A stretch of 64,000 nt of DNA from Lachnospiraceae bacterium oral taxon 500 (GCA_002999035.1 CP027241.1:2235001-2299000), one strand, 5' to 3'. Shown: positions 16,648 through 26,330, counted from the first letter of the stretch. Notes: generated by a model not told the origin, from the sequence alone. Numbers and translations: made by a program.

Positions 16648-18612
16648 ATGAAAATCACCTTAAAAGACGGAAGTATCAAAGAATACGATAAGCCAATGGC
16701 CATCATTGACGTAATCAAAGACATTAATGAAAACTTAGCTGCGGCAGCCACCTTGGCCTTAGTCAACGGCGAAGCCCAAGACCTGCGCCGGGAATTAAAC
16801 AGTGACTGCGAATTAATCGTTCTGACCGCCAAAGAGGAACGGGGCCTGTCGGCACTGCGCCATTCGGCTGCCCATGTTTTGGCGCAGGCGATTAAGCGGC
16901 TTTATCCGGAAACCAAACTGGCGATTGGCCCCTCCACCGAAAACGGCTTTTATTATGATTTTGACCGGGATCCGGCGTTTAAAGACGAGGATTTGCCGGA
17001 AATCGAAAAAGAAATGAAAAAAATCATTAAAGAACGGCTGGATATCACTTATTTTGAGCTGCCCCGGGCTGAAGCTATAAAGCTGATGCAGGAAAAAAAC
17101 GAACCGTATAAGGTTGAGCTGATTAACGATTTACCGGCAGACGCGGTGATTTCTTTTTACCAGCAGGGCGAGTTTGTCGACCTGTGTGCCGGGCCGCATA
17201 TTATGAATACCAAAGGGATTAAAGCCTTTAAACTGATTTCAACCGCCGGCGCTTACTGGCGGGGAAGTGAAAAAAACAAAATGCTTTCCCGGATTTATGC
17301 AACGGCTTTTGATGACAAAACCTTGCTGCAGGAGTATTTGACTCAATTAGCCGAAGCCAAAAAACGGGATCATAATAAATTAGGCCGGGAATTGGGCTAC
17401 TTTATGACTTCGGAAGTGGTCGGCCAAGGCTTGCCGCTGCTGATGCCCAAGGGAGCAAAGCTGTTCCAGATTCTGCAGCGCTATACCGAAGATTTGGAAC
17501 TGAAAAACGGCTATGAGTTCACCAAGACTCCCTATATGGCCAAAAACGATTTGTATAAAATTTCCGGGCACTGGTCGCACTATAAAGACGGTATGTTTGT
17601 TCTGGGCGAAGAGGGTAAGGACGACGAAGTTTTGGCACTGCGGCCGATGACCTGTCCGTTCCAATACCTGATTTACAAAGCAACCCAGCACAGCTATCGT
17701 GATTTGCCGGTACGTCTGTCGGAAACCTCAACTCTGTTCCGCAATGAGTCCTCCGGCGAAATGCACGGCCTGATTCGGGTACGGCAGTTTACCTTAGCTG
17801 ACGCTCATATCATTTGTACGCCGGAGCAGTTAGAGGAGGAGTTCCGCTCGACCCTGCGCCTGCTGCAAACCATTATGACCGACCTTGGCATTGCCGATAA
17901 AATCTGGTACCGGTTCAGCAAATGGGATCCGAAGAACCGGGAAAAATACATTGACGAGCCGGAGGCATGGGAAAATACGCAAAATCTGATGCGCAATATT
18001 TTAAATCATATCGGCTTAAACTATACCGAAGCGGATGACGAAGCCGCTTTCTACGGCCCGAAGCTGGATCTGCAATTTAAAAACGTACATGGCAAGCAGG
18101 ACACTTTGCTGACCATTCAAATTGATTTTGCCCTGGCAAAACGCTTTGATATGACCTATATTGATGCCGATAACAGCAAAAAATATCCTTATATTGTGCA
18201 CCGTTCATCCATCGGCTGCTATGAAAGAACCATGGCCATGCTGATTGAAGAATATGCCGGCGCAATGCCGCTGTGGCTGGCGCCGGTGCAGGCAATGATC
18301 CTGCCGATCTCGGATAAATACGCCGATTACGCCGGCACTGTCAAGGCGCAAATGGAAGCAGCCGGGCTGCGCGTCAGCATTGACAGCCGGAGCGAAAGCA
18401 TCGGCTATAAAATCCGTTCGGCTCGCAGCGAGCGGGTACCGTATATGCTGATTGTCGGCGAGGAGGAAGCAAAAGCCGGAACGGTTTCCGTCCGCAGCCG
18501 GGAAAAGGGCGAAGAAGGCAGTGTTGCCGCTCAGGATTTAATTGCCCGCTTAACCGCCGAAGATAAGAGCAAGTATATTTATCATCAGCATATGACCGCC
18601 GAAGAAAAATAA
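16648..18612 (+). CDS. thrS: Threonine-tRNA ligase
   Basis: A 654-residue class II aminoacyl-tRNA synthetase. Domains in order: TGS domain (about 1-62), editing/SAD domain with HSAAHVLAQAIKRLYP and the distal CAGPH, catalytic core (about 240-540) with RPMTCPF, RNESSGEMHGLIRVRQF and motif 3 region HRSSIGCYERTMAMLIEEY, then the anticodon-binding domain to the end. The ATG at 16648 follows GAAAGGAAA. Control is by the T-box leader. There are 160 bp between the leader terminator and the start, which is longer than usual; they hold the inverted repeat CTTGCAT / ATGCAAG around 16509-16533. Confidence 0.97.
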   Translation: MKITLKDGSIKEYDKPMAIIDVIKDINENLAAAATLALVNGEAQDLRRELNSDCELIVLTAKEERGLSALRHSAAHVLAQAIKRLYPETKLAIGPSTENGFYYDFDRDPAFKDEDLPEIEKEMKKIIKERLDITYFELPRAEAIKLMQEKNEPYKVELINDLPADAVISFYQQGEFVDLCAGPHIMNTKGIKAFKLISTAGAYWRGSEKNKMLSRIYATAFDDKTLLQEYLTQLAEAKKRDHNKLGRELGYFMTSEVVGQGLPLLMPKGAKLFQILQRYTEDLELKNGYEFTKTPYMAKNDLYKISGHWSHYKDGMFVLGEEGKDDEVLALRPMTCPFQYLIYKATQHSYRDLPVRLSETSTLFRNESSGEMHGLIRVRQFTLADAHIICTPEQLEEEFRSTLRLLQTIMTDLGIADKIWYRFSKWDPKNREKYIDEPEAWENTQNLMRNILNHIGLNYTEADDEAAFYGPKLDLQFKNVHGKQDTLLTIQIDFALAKRFDMTYIDADNSKKYPYIVHRSSIGCYERTMAMLIEEYAGAMPLWLAPVQAMILPISDKYADYAGTVKAQMEAAGLRVSIDSRSESIGYKIRSARSERVPYMLIVGEEEAKAGTVSVRSREKGEEGSVAAQDLIARLTAEDKSKYIYHQHMTAEEK

Positions 18613-18636
18613 AAGCGATGTGTTCTTACCTGTAAA

Positions 18637-18689
18637 AGGGCTTGCCTTTTACCGTTTCGCCGCTGTGCGCCGGCAAAAGGCAAAGCCCT
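18637..18689 (+). terminator. Strong hairpin between thrS and the next gene
   Basis: AGGGCTTGCCTTTTACCG (18637-18654) is nearly complementary to CGGCAAAAGGCAAAGCCCT (18671-18689), with a GC-rich loop. There is no T-run after it; TATAATAAAA follows and could serve as a -10 box for the next gene. It is probably a terminator or processing hairpin after thrS. Confidence 0.5.
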
Positions 18690-18723
18690 GTATAATAAAA
18701 CCACACAGGAGTATGACTATTTT

Positions 18724-19605
18724 ATGAAAAACAAAGTTTTACAACAAGATTTAACGCAAACGGAAAACCGCCCGGGATCGGTGTTTGCGATTCATTTACT
18801 GATGGAAGAACATATACGGATGCCTAATAAAACAGAGTTTGAAAATGTTTTGAAAAAACACTTGGGAGTGATTGAGTGTTTTAGCTATGACCAAAACTCC
18901 GCCTGTTTTACGGCCAATGAATACCGCGTTTCCTTTGAAAAAGAGGGCATTACCGCCCATCCGCAGCTAATGATTACTTCCTGCAGCGAAATTCAAAAAC
19001 CGATTATGGATGAGATCGCCGAAACACAGTTATGGGATTGCCCCAATGCTGCTGAAATTTTAGAATCCTGTAAGTTTCAGGTCATGGCTGTGGATCTGTT
19101 GGCTTCCGGCCTGAATTATAAAGACAGAGCCCGGATGCTCACGGCTTATATTGAAGCCTTGGCGGAACTTTATCCGGCCTGCAAAGCCATAGTTTTTGAA
19201 AGTTCTAAAAAGATGTTCCCGCGGGAGGCTATTTTAAGCTGTACTTTGCCTGAAAATGAGCGTTTTATCCATTATGCGGTAAATATCCGCTTCTTTCGGA
19301 TCCAAGGAACAGAAGATATGCTGGTTGATTCCGTGGGAATGAGTACATTGTTTTTACCGGATGTGCAGTATCATTTTCACGGAATGGAACCAAACGCGGT
19401 GGTAAATCATGCTTATGATGTGCTTTCCTATATCTATGAGCACGATAACCCGATAGAAGACGGCAATACGATGACAGGTCTTAAAGATGGCAAGCCCGAC
19501 AGCCAAGTGCAGTGGAAATTGCAGTATGAACAGGCTTTAATTCAGCCGGTCAGAGAAGTAATAGATGTAAATATGCTGGAGCTTGCATCCGGAAATAGAG
19601 AATAG
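18724..19605 (+). CDS. DUF4261-like domain protein
   Basis: A 293-residue soluble protein. The C-terminal part (about 190-270) with FLPDVQYHFHGMEPN, VNHAYDVLSYIYEHDNPIEDG resembles the DUF4261 domain. The N-terminal half starts with a region IHLLMEEHIRMPNKTEF like the paired N-domain of this group. There is no signal peptide and no known catalytic motif. The ATG is close behind CACAGGAG. It lies between two tRNA synthetase genes, thrS and alaS, 46 bp before the latter, and may be co-transcribed with alaS. Function is unknown. Confidence 0.7.
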   Translation: MKNKVLQQDLTQTENRPGSVFAIHLLMEEHIRMPNKTEFENVLKKHLGVIECFSYDQNSACFTANEYRVSFEKEGITAHPQLMITSCSEIQKPIMDEIAETQLWDCPNAAEILESCKFQVMAVDLLASGLNYKDRARMLTAYIEALAELYPACKAIVFESSKKMFPREAILSCTLPENERFIHYAVNIRFFRIQGTEDMLVDSVGMSTLFLPDVQYHFHGMEPNAVVNHAYDVLSYIYEHDNPIEDGNTMTGLKDGKPDSQVQWKLQYEQALIQPVREVIDVNMLELASGNRE

Positions 19606-19651
19606 ATTAGGAGGAGAAAGCAGAGATTTGCTTTCCGAAAGGTGATATCAA

Positions 19652-22294
19652 ATGAAAAAATATGGTGTAAATGATTTACGGAGAATGTTTTTAGAGTTTT
19701 TTGAAAGCAAGGGCCATTTACGAGCAGGCAGCTTTTCATTGGTGCCGCGCAATGATAAATCGCTGCTATTGATTAACAGCGGTATGGCGCCGCTGAAGGC
19801 TTATTTTACCGGTCAGGAAATTCCGCCCCGGAAAAGAATGACAACCTGTCAAAAGTGCATCCGCACCGGTGACATTGATAATGTCGGCAAAACCAGTCGG
19901 CACGGCACTTTCTTTGAAATGCTGGGCAACTTTTCTTTCGGCGATTATTTCAAAAAAGAAGCGATTGCCTGGGCCTGGGAGTTTTTTACTCAGGTGTTGG
20001 AAATCCCGAAAGACAAGCTCTATGTATCTATTTATGAGGAGGACGACGAAGCCGCCGATATTTGGCATCTGCAGGAAAATGTGCCGACCGATCGTATCAT
20101 CCGCATGGGCAAGGCGGATAACTTTTGGGAGCATGGCTTAGGCCCCTGCGGCCCCTGCTCGGAAATTTATTTTGACCGCGGCGAAAAATACTATCAAGGC
20201 GATAACTTTGAAGAAGGCGCCGAAGCCGACCGCTATGTTGAGATCTGGAATTTGGTCTTTACTCAGTTTGAAAAAATGGAATCCGGCGAGTATGTGCCGT
20301 TGCAATTCCCCAATATTGATACCGGCATGGGCCTGGAGCGCTTAGCCTGCATTATGCAGGAGGAAAATTCGATCTTTGACGTTGATACCGTCAAAGCCAT
20401 TCGGGATGAGGTTTGCCGCATTGCCGGAGCAGTTTATCAGGAAAACGAACAAAAGGACATTTCGATTCGGGTCATCACCGATCATATCCGGTCGGTTACC
20501 TTTATGACCTCAGACGGAATTTTGCCGTCCAACGAAGGCCGGGGCTATGTTCTGCGCCGTCTGCTGCGCCGGGCGGCTCGTCACGGGCGTTTGCTTGGCA
20601 TCAATCATGCCTTTTTAAGCGGCCTGGCTGAAAAGGTCATCGCCACCAGCCATCAGGGTTATCCGGAGCTGAAAGAAAAAGAATCGCATATCCTGAAAGT
20701 CATTGCCATGGAAGAAGAGCGTTTTGCCGAAACGATTGATCAGGGGCTGGGCATTTTACAGGAATATTTGAACGAAGCCAAAGCTGCCGGACAAAAGGTT
20801 TTAGACGGAGCGAAGGCCTTTAAATTATATGATACCTATGGTTTTCCGCTTGATTTGACGATTGAGATCTCGGCCGAAAGCGGGCTGAGCGTTGACGAAG
20901 CCGCTTTCACTGAGGAAATGCAGGCGCAGCGGGAAAGAGCCCGGGCTGCCCGCGAGGAAACCAATTATATGGGAGCGAAAGAAACGGTTTATAATAAGCT
21001 GCCGGTGGAAATGGCCAATCAGTTTATCGGCTATACCGACCTGACCGCCGTTTCTCCGATTTTAGAAATTACCCATGAGGAAGAAATCGTTGACAGTGCC
21101 GAAGCCGGTCAAACCATTACCGTATTTGTTAAAACTACGCCTTTTTACGCCACCAGCGGCGGTCAACTGGCCGATAAAGGCTTTTTGCAGACGGAAAGCG
21201 GCGAAATGGAAATTTTAGATGTTAAAAAGGTGGTCGGTCATAATATCGCCCATATCGGCAAGGTCATCCGCGGCAGCATCAAAAAAGGACAGGCAGCCGA
21301 TTTAAAGGTGGATGCCGAAAATCGCTTTGCTACCGCCAAAAACCACAGTGCGACCCACTTACTGCAAAGAGCATTAAAAAATGTACTGGGCGACCATATC
21401 GAGCAGGCCGGTTCCTCGGTCAGTTCCGAGCGCCTGCGTTTTGACTTTACCCATTTTCAGCCGGTCAGCAAGGAAGAGCTGGAGCAGGTTGAAAAAGAAG
21501 TCAATCGCAAGATTGCCGAAGGCCTGGATATCAGTATTCAGGAAATGCCGGTTGACGAGGCTAAAAAACTCGGTGCAATGGCGCTGTTTGGGGAAAAATA
21601 CGGCGATATCGTTCGGGTCGTCAATATGGGCGACTACAGTATCGAGCTTTGCGGCGGTACTCATCTGACCAACACTTCACAGGTCGGTTTGTTTAAGATT
21701 GTATCGGAAGCCAGTGTTGCCGCCGGTGTCCGCCGAATTGAGGCTTTAACCTCGGAGGGAGCGTTTGCTTACTTAAAGGCAGAAGAAAATAAGTTAAAAG
21801 AAATTATGGCTTTGGTTAAAACCGACAGCCATCAGGTCTTTGCAAGAATTGAACAGTTAATGGAAGAACTTCGGGATTTGCGTTCAAAGAACGAACAACT
21901 GAGTGCCAAGCTTTCCGGCAACGCTGCCGAAGAATTATTATCTCAAAAAGAACGGATTGGTGAGGTAGAAATTCTGCTGGCTGAAGTAAAAGATGCCGAC
22001 AATAACAGCCTGCGGGAACTGGGTGACAGCCTGCGCGACAAGCTGGAAAACGGTGTCATTGTACTGGCCGGCACTAAAGACGGCAAGGTTTCCCTGGTCG
22101 CTATGGCAGCAGATCAGGCAGTGAAAGCCGGTATTCATGCCGGGAATATCATCAAGCAGATCGCCCCGATTTTGGGCGGCGGCGGCGGCGGAAAACCGCA
22201 GATGGCACAGGCCGGCGGTAAGTTCGCGAAAAAAATTGAGGAGGCTTTAACACATGCAAAGCAAATCATTCAAACCCAACTGGAAAAGAAATAG
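19652..22294 (+). CDS. alaS: Alanine-tRNA ligase
   Basis: An 880-residue class II synthetase charging tRNA-Ala. The catalytic domain (1-about 240) includes SLLLINSGMAPLK, CQKCIRTGDIDNVG and GTFFEMLGNFSFGDYF. A tRNA-recognition domain follows. The editing domain has HSATHLLQRAL and CGGTH with the zinc ligands. The C-Ala domain at the end carries the glycine-rich GGGGGGKPQMAQAGG. The ATG follows GAAAGGTGATATCAA. Full length, no oddities in the catalytic residues seen. The last 41 bp overlap the next reading frame (capA-like). Confidence 0.97.
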   Translation: MKKYGVNDLRRMFLEFFESKGHLRAGSFSLVPRNDKSLLLINSGMAPLKAYFTGQEIPPRKRMTTCQKCIRTGDIDNVGKTSRHGTFFEMLGNFSFGDYFKKEAIAWAWEFFTQVLEIPKDKLYVSIYEEDDEAADIWHLQENVPTDRIIRMGKADNFWEHGLGPCGPCSEIYFDRGEKYYQGDNFEEGAEADRYVEIWNLVFTQFEKMESGEYVPLQFPNIDTGMGLERLACIMQEENSIFDVDTVKAIRDEVCRIAGAVYQENEQKDISIRVITDHIRSVTFMTSDGILPSNEGRGYVLRRLLRRAARHGRLLGINHAFLSGLAEKVIATSHQGYPELKEKESHILKVIAMEEERFAETIDQGLGILQEYLNEAKAAGQKVLDGAKAFKLYDTYGFPLDLTIEISAESGLSVDEAAFTEEMQAQRERARAAREETNYMGAKETVYNKLPVEMANQFIGYTDLTAVSPILEITHEEEIVDSAEAGQTITVFVKTTPFYATSGGQLADKGFLQTESGEMEILDVKKVVGHNIAHIGKVIRGSIKKGQAADLKVDAENRFATAKNHSATHLLQRALKNVLGDHIEQAGSSVSSERLRFDFTHFQPVSKEELEQVEKEVNRKIAEGLDISIQEMPVDEAKKLGAMALFGEKYGDIVRVVNMGDYSIELCGGTHLTNTSQVGLFKIVSEASVAAGVRRIEALTSEGAFAYLKAEENKLKEIMALVKTDSHQVFARIEQLMEELRDLRSKNEQLSAKLSGNAAEELLSQKERIGEVEILLAEVKDADNNSLRELGDSLRDKLENGVIVLAGTKDGKVSLVAMAADQAVKAGIHAGNIIKQIAPILGGGGGGKPQMAQAGGKFAKKIEEALTHAKQIIQTQLEKK

Positions 22295-24041
22295 CGGGTT
22301 AAGCGACTTGAGCAAGCGGAGCAATTTAAACGGATTAAGTTACTTAATCCGTTTAAAGGAATTGGCCGGAAATGATTTAAGCCGCCGGAAAAAGAATTGG
22401 TTTTCATTTTGTTTGGCGGCGGTTTTATGCGTTTGGACATTGACCGCCTGCACCGGGGCAAATAGTGCCAGCGATTCGACCGGTAAAGAAACAGCGGTCG
22501 AATCCAGTGTTGGCCTCTCCGGGCAGCAGACCAAGGAAGCAGCGCCGGTTAAATCCGTCAAGGAAGAAACCACAGATGAAAACAATGCTTCCAAAGAACA
22601 GAGTACCCAAGCAGAAAAGCAGCCGGAGCCGGATGTCTACCATGAATGGTCGTTTCTGGCAGTCGGTGATATTATGGTGCATAAGGAGCAGCTAAAGAGA
22701 GCATATCAGCCGGCCAGTGACAGCTTTGACTTTACTCCCAGCTTTGTCTATGCTCAGCCCTTTATTGAAAGTGCCAACTATGCCTTTGCCAACTTGGAAA
22801 CCACTTTGGCCGGACGAGGCAGCAATACCAAGTCCGAAAGCGGCAGTGTTTACCGGGGTTACAGCGGTTATCCGAACTTTAACGCACCGGAAAGTTTAGC
22901 TGACGCTTTAAAAGCGGCCGGTTTTGACTTTCTGGGTACAGCAAATAATCATTCTCTGGATAAAGGCTTAACCGGTGTAGTGAATACTTTGGCCTATCTG
23001 CGCCAGATTGATATGCCTCATACCGGTACTTTTGATACACCCGAGGAGCGCGATACCTTAAAAATCGTCGAGAGCGGCGGCTTAAAAATCGGGATGATTG
23101 CTTATACCTACGCAACCAACGGCATTTCCCTAAAAGCCGAAGAAATGTACCGGATCAATACCTTGGATAACTATCAGGCGGCTCAGATTGAGCAGCTTTA
23201 TGAAAAAGTGCGCCAGGCCAAAAAACAGCCGATTGATTTGCTTTTTGTCATGATGCATTATGGCAATGAATATTGGGAAAAACCGGAAAAAACCTATCAG
23301 GCCGGCATTACTCAAAAGCTGATGGAACTGGGTGTCGACATGGTTATCGGTTCGCATCCGCATACCTTGCAGCCTTTGATTTACGCCGAGGATGATACAA
23401 TTTTGCTGAAAAAATCGGAAACCGAGCAGGCACCGGTTCTGACTTCTGACTCCCGGAAATCAGAAAATACCGTATCCGGTTTAGCGGAAGTTACCCCCAA
23501 AACCAATGAAAATGAGGCTGTCAAAGCGCCCGCCCAAGTAGAATCGCCGGAAGCAGCCGGTGAAGGTCAAAATAAAAACGCAGAAAATACCGCTGTTCCG
23601 GCAGCTGACAGCAGCACCGGCACAGAAAAACTTCCCTGGAACGTGGCCGGTATTTATTCCTTAGGAAACTTTATCAGTTCCCAGCGGATTGTCAGCGAAT
23701 ACAAAACCGACACCGATACCGGCGCGATGATGAAATGGGTCTATCAATGGAAAAATAAGGAAAAGCCTGTACTGGTCAAGATTGGAATTCTGCCGACGAT
23801 TGTTGTCTGGCAGGACGATCGGGTAACGGTGCTGCCGATTAATGATATTTCGATTGCTGCCGCCAAGGCTGATCCGAGCATGAAAATCACGGCTTACACC
23901 GAGGGCAGAATCGAAAACGCCAAAAATACGGTTTTGAAACGTCTGACCGCCTTTTTCCCGGATAGTTTAATTAACTCCATGCAAACAGAAGGGGATGGTT
24001 TTACCTATTTGTACCTGCACCCGGAAATAAACAGGAGATGA
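22254..24041 (+). CDS. CapA-family lipoprotein with inserted low-complexity segment
   Basis: A 595-residue protein of the CapA/PgsA family (calcineurin-like phosphoesterase fold), tied to poly-gamma-glutamate or capsule work. Family motifs: LAVGDIMVHKEQ, ANLETTL, GTANNHSLDKG, VMMHYGNEY, IGSHPHTLQP and YSLGNFISSQ. ATG 22254 lies inside alaS but behind GAGGAGG; it gives a long basic leader of about 45 residues, then the membrane segment and lipobox-like LTAC (Cys66). A 15-bp perfect hairpin (22325-22357) lies inside this leader, so a later non-ATG start is possible. Residues about 380-462 are a Glu/Ala/Ser/Thr-rich insertion splitting the catalytic domain between GSHPHTLQPLIY and YSLGNF, an unusual place for a linker. 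Confidence 0.85.
   Translation: MQSKSFKPNWKRNSGLSDLSKRSNLNGLSYLIRLKELAGNDLSRRKKNWFSFCLAAVLCVWTLTACTGANSASDSTGKETAVESSVGLSGQQTKEAAPVKSVKEETTDENNASKEQSTQAEKQPEPDVYHEWSFLAVGDIMVHKEQLKRAYQPASDSFDFTPSFVYAQPFIESANYAFANLETTLAGRGSNTKSESGSVYRGYSGYPNFNAPESLADALKAAGFDFLGTANNHSLDKGLTGVVNTLAYLRQIDMPHTGTFDTPEERDTLKIVESGGLKIGMIAYTYATNGISLKAEEMYRINTLDNYQAAQIEQLYEKVRQAKKQPIDLLFVMMHYGNEYWEKPEKTYQAGITQKLMELGVDMVIGSHPHTLQPLIYAEDDTILLKKSETEQAPVLTSDSRKSENTVSGLAEVTPKTNENEAVKAPAQVESPEAAGEGQNKNAENTAVPAADSSTGTEKLPWNVAGIYSLGNFISSQRIVSEYKTDTDTGAMMKWVYQWKNKEKPVLVKIGILPTIVVWQDDRVTVLPINDISIAAAKADPSMKITAYTEGRIENAKNTVLKRLTAFFPDSLINSMQTEGDGFTYLYLHPEINRR
22325..22357. repeat. Perfect 15-bp hairpin after alaS
   Basis: TTTAAACGGATTAAG and CTTAATCCGTTTAAA flank a 3-nt loop. 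No T-run follows, so it is not a classical terminator. It lies in the N-terminal leader of the capA-like frame, 30 bp past the alaS stop, and may block or regulate translation or mark an mRNA processing site. Confidence 0.75.
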
Positions 24042-24043
24042 TT

Positions 24044-25141
24044 ATGGAGCAGACAGAAATCCGGCGGCCGCGCTTGGAGGAACTGGATATTTGCAGGGCC
24101 ATTGCCGCGCTGTCGGTGCTATTGATTCATATTACGGCAGTCCCGGTTGGGGTTATGGATAAAACAAGTTTATTGTTTCGCCTTTTTTTTGCCGTCAACC
24201 GGGGACTGCAATATTCCGTTCCGCTTTTTTTGATAATGAGCGCCCTGCTGGAAGCGTATGCTTTAAAAGGAAAGGAAGCTTTTGATTTTAAAGGGTTTTA
24301 CCCAAAAAAGAGCAAACGGGTACTGTTGCCGTATTTGGCCTGGTCGGTCATCTATATGGGCTTTAATTTGCTGTTGACCAAATTCGGCTATTTTCAGGCC
24401 ATGAACGAAGCCCGTGAACTCATAGATATTTTTGTTTGGGGAAAAGCGTATTATCATCTTTATTTTTTAGTGATTTTAATGCAGTTTTATCTTTTGCTGC
24501 CGCTGCTTTTTTACAGTCAAAAATCCGGCAGCTTACGATGGTTTTCGGGACTGTTCCTGTCTTATCTGCTGCAAATCGCCTTTTATTACGGCATTGGCAA
24601 GCAGATATACCCTTATTTTCCGAATATCATTATGACTTTTCCGTGGTATTTTTTTGTCTTAAACGGCGGCTTTCTGCTGGGGCTTTTTTATCGGGAAAAA
24701 GAAAAATGGCAGCGTTGCCGGCCCTGGTTTGGGCTGATTACGCTGCTGAGTCTCCTGTACTATTTATGGAAATGCTTTCGGCTGGAGTATGTGCCGCAGG
24801 AGCCGATTGCCCTTTATATGCCGGTCTGGTATTTATATACTTTTGGTATTTCTTTTTTATGGCTGGATATATCGGCAGTCATTGCCTGCCGCAGCGGCAA
24901 ATGGGTAAACGGTTTAAAAACTATCGGAAAATACTCTTACGGTATTTATTTGATCCATCCCTTGGTTTTAACCCTGCATTTAAAAGTGCTTGACCGCCTG
25001 CCGGTACCGGGCAGCTTTTTATATGCTTTGATGATACTGGCCTTGACCGCTTCGGTTCTGCTTATTTCTTTGGGGGCGGCCCGATTCTTGTCCGCCGGCC
25101 GTTGGGCTAAATATACAGCCTGGCTGATAGGCGGGAAGTAA
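24044..25141 (+). CDS. Membrane acyltransferase, acyltransferase-3 family
   Basis: A 365-residue polytopic membrane protein with about ten helices. It starts with LEELDICRAIAALSVLLIHI, the characteristic helix 1 of acyltransferase-3 (OafA/OatA-like) proteins, including the conserved His in LLIHIT. The final part YGIYLIHPLVLTLHL is also typical. Such enzymes O-acylate surface glycans or peptidoglycan. ATG 24044 has AGGAG six bases upstream; an earlier ATG at 24038 overlaps the capA-like stop and is possible. Coupled to the CapA-like gene, it probably works on an envelope polymer. Substrate is unknown. Confidence 0.87.
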   Translation: MEQTEIRRPRLEELDICRAIAALSVLLIHITAVPVGVMDKTSLLFRLFFAVNRGLQYSVPLFLIMSALLEAYALKGKEAFDFKGFYPKKSKRVLLPYLAWSVIYMGFNLLLTKFGYFQAMNEARELIDIFVWGKAYYHLYFLVILMQFYLLLPLLFYSQKSGSLRWFSGLFLSYLLQIAFYYGIGKQIYPYFPNIIMTFPWYFFVLNGGFLLGLFYREKEKWQRCRPWFGLITLLSLLYYLWKCFRLEYVPQEPIALYMPVWYLYTFGISFLWLDISAVIACRSGKWVNGLKTIGKYSYGIYLIHPLVLTLHLKVLDRLPVPGSFLYALMILALTASVLLISLGAARFLSAGRWAKYTAWLIGGK

Positions 25142-25855
25142 TTATCTTTTTTGATAGGTTAATTGATATTTGGGCGAGTTCAAAGTCAATTCCGTATAAT
25201 CCATAACCTGGCCGTTACTGAGATAGGTGGTATTGGCTACCCGCAGGATTGGTGTATCAAGCGAAACAGCAAATAAATCAGCGATTTTGGGAGAAGGGTG
25301 AAGCGGCGTTACGGCATGGTTGCTGTAAGCGATCGTCAGCCCTTTTTCTTTTTCAAAATATTGATATTTGGAGCCTTGCAGGATTTTAACGGAAATATCC
25401 GGATACAACCGGCTGGACATATAAGTTTTTTCAAATTGCAGGATATCTTCCCCGCCATAGCGAACCCGCTCGATAAAATAAACCGGCTCTCCCGGCTGAA
25501 TCTCCAAAATAGAGGCAATATTAGCCGGCGCCTTTTGCAGCATAAAAGTCAGGACATCCGTCCGCACGCTCAAGCCGAGTTTAGCCATAGTTGCCGAAAA
25601 TCCCTGAATAGAGCTGGGAATCATGGCAACCGAAGGGCGACAAACAAAGGTGCCCGCTCCGGCTACCCGGCGGAGCAGACCCTTGGCCACTAAATTATCC
25701 GTTGCCTTGCGAACCGTTACTCTGGACACATGATAAGTGGCGGACAACTCTGATTCCGTCGGAATCAAATCATCTTTTTTATAATATCCCAAATTAATTT
25801 TTTGCAGCAAATCATTTTCAATTTGCTTATATTGAGCAATTCTTTTTTCAGTCAT
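25142..25855 (-). CDS. GntR/HutC-family repressor with UTRA domain
   Basis: A 237-residue regulator: N-terminal winged helix (residues about 10-72; IPTESELSATYHVSRVTVRK is the recognition part) and a C-terminal UTRA ligand domain (about 90-237). The family usually represses sugar uptake genes and is released by a sugar phosphate. The start at 25855 follows AGGGAGGATATT on the minus strand; the longer frame runs into repeats. It is divergent from a mannose-family PTS, its most likely target. Its 5' leader, from a promoter at 26340-26368, is about 480 nt and contains tandem repeats. The stop abuts the convergent acyltransferase gene. Confidence 0.9.
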   Translation of the reverse strand: MTEKRIAQYKQIENDLLQKINLGYYKKDDLIPTESELSATYHVSRVTVRKATDNLVAKGLLRRVAGAGTFVCRPSVAMIPSSIQGFSATMAKLGLSVRTDVLTFMLQKAPANIASILEIQPGEPVYFIERVRYGGEDILQFEKTYMSSRLYPDISVKILQGSKYQYFEKEKGLTIAYSNHAVTPLHPSPKIADLFAVSLDTPILRVANTTYLSNGQVMDYTELTLNSPKYQLTYQKR

Positions 25856-25936
25856 AATATCCTCCCTTTTTTTATTTATCCGGCTCAAATAGCCGGCCAG
25901 CCGGCAGATGAAATCCGTTCCCCGGTAAAATGCCAG

Positions 25937-26330
25937 ATGAAAATCCTCCTGCCGGCAAGCCGGCGCCGGATTTTTGTGCTTTCGTCCATGATACAGGATT
26001 GCTCCGGCTGACGCCTCCCGCAATCCCTACAACAATATTCGTAATTCGCACGTTTTTCTCCGAAAAACGGCTGCTTACTCATATTGTTGCGTGTCAAAAG
26101 TATGAAAATCCTCTCGCCGGCAAGCCGGCGCCGGATTTTTGTGCTTTGATCTTTGGGGTTTCGTCCATGATACAGGATTGCTCCGGCTGATGCCTCCCGC
26201 AATCCCTGCAACAATATTCGTAATTCGCACGTTTTTCTCCGAAAAACGGCTGCTTACTCATATTGTTGCGAGTCAAAAGTATGAAAATCCTCTCGCCGGC
26301 AAGCCGGCGCCGGATTTTCATGCTTTTGAC
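25937..26330. repeat. Tandem repeat array (about 2.3 copies) in the gntR leader
   Basis: Copy A starts at 25937, copy B at 26102 and the partial copy C at 26281. The unit is 165 bp in A and 179 bp in B; B has a 14-bp insertion after TTTTTGTGCTT. Each unit starts with a hairpin that pairs ATGAAAATCC with GGATTTT around CCGGC/GCCGG arms, and A and B also hold a second inverted repeat with arms CAACAATAT and ATATTGTTG. Sequence identity between copies is very high, which points to recent duplication. No protein with a supported start is encoded. Confidence 0.88.

Noticed and set aside
25885-26330. Repeats mistaken for a CRISPR array or for small proteins
   Set aside because: Units are 165-179 bp and contiguous, with no short repeat and unique spacers, and no cas genes. 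The frames on both strands follow the repeat and lack ribosome sites.
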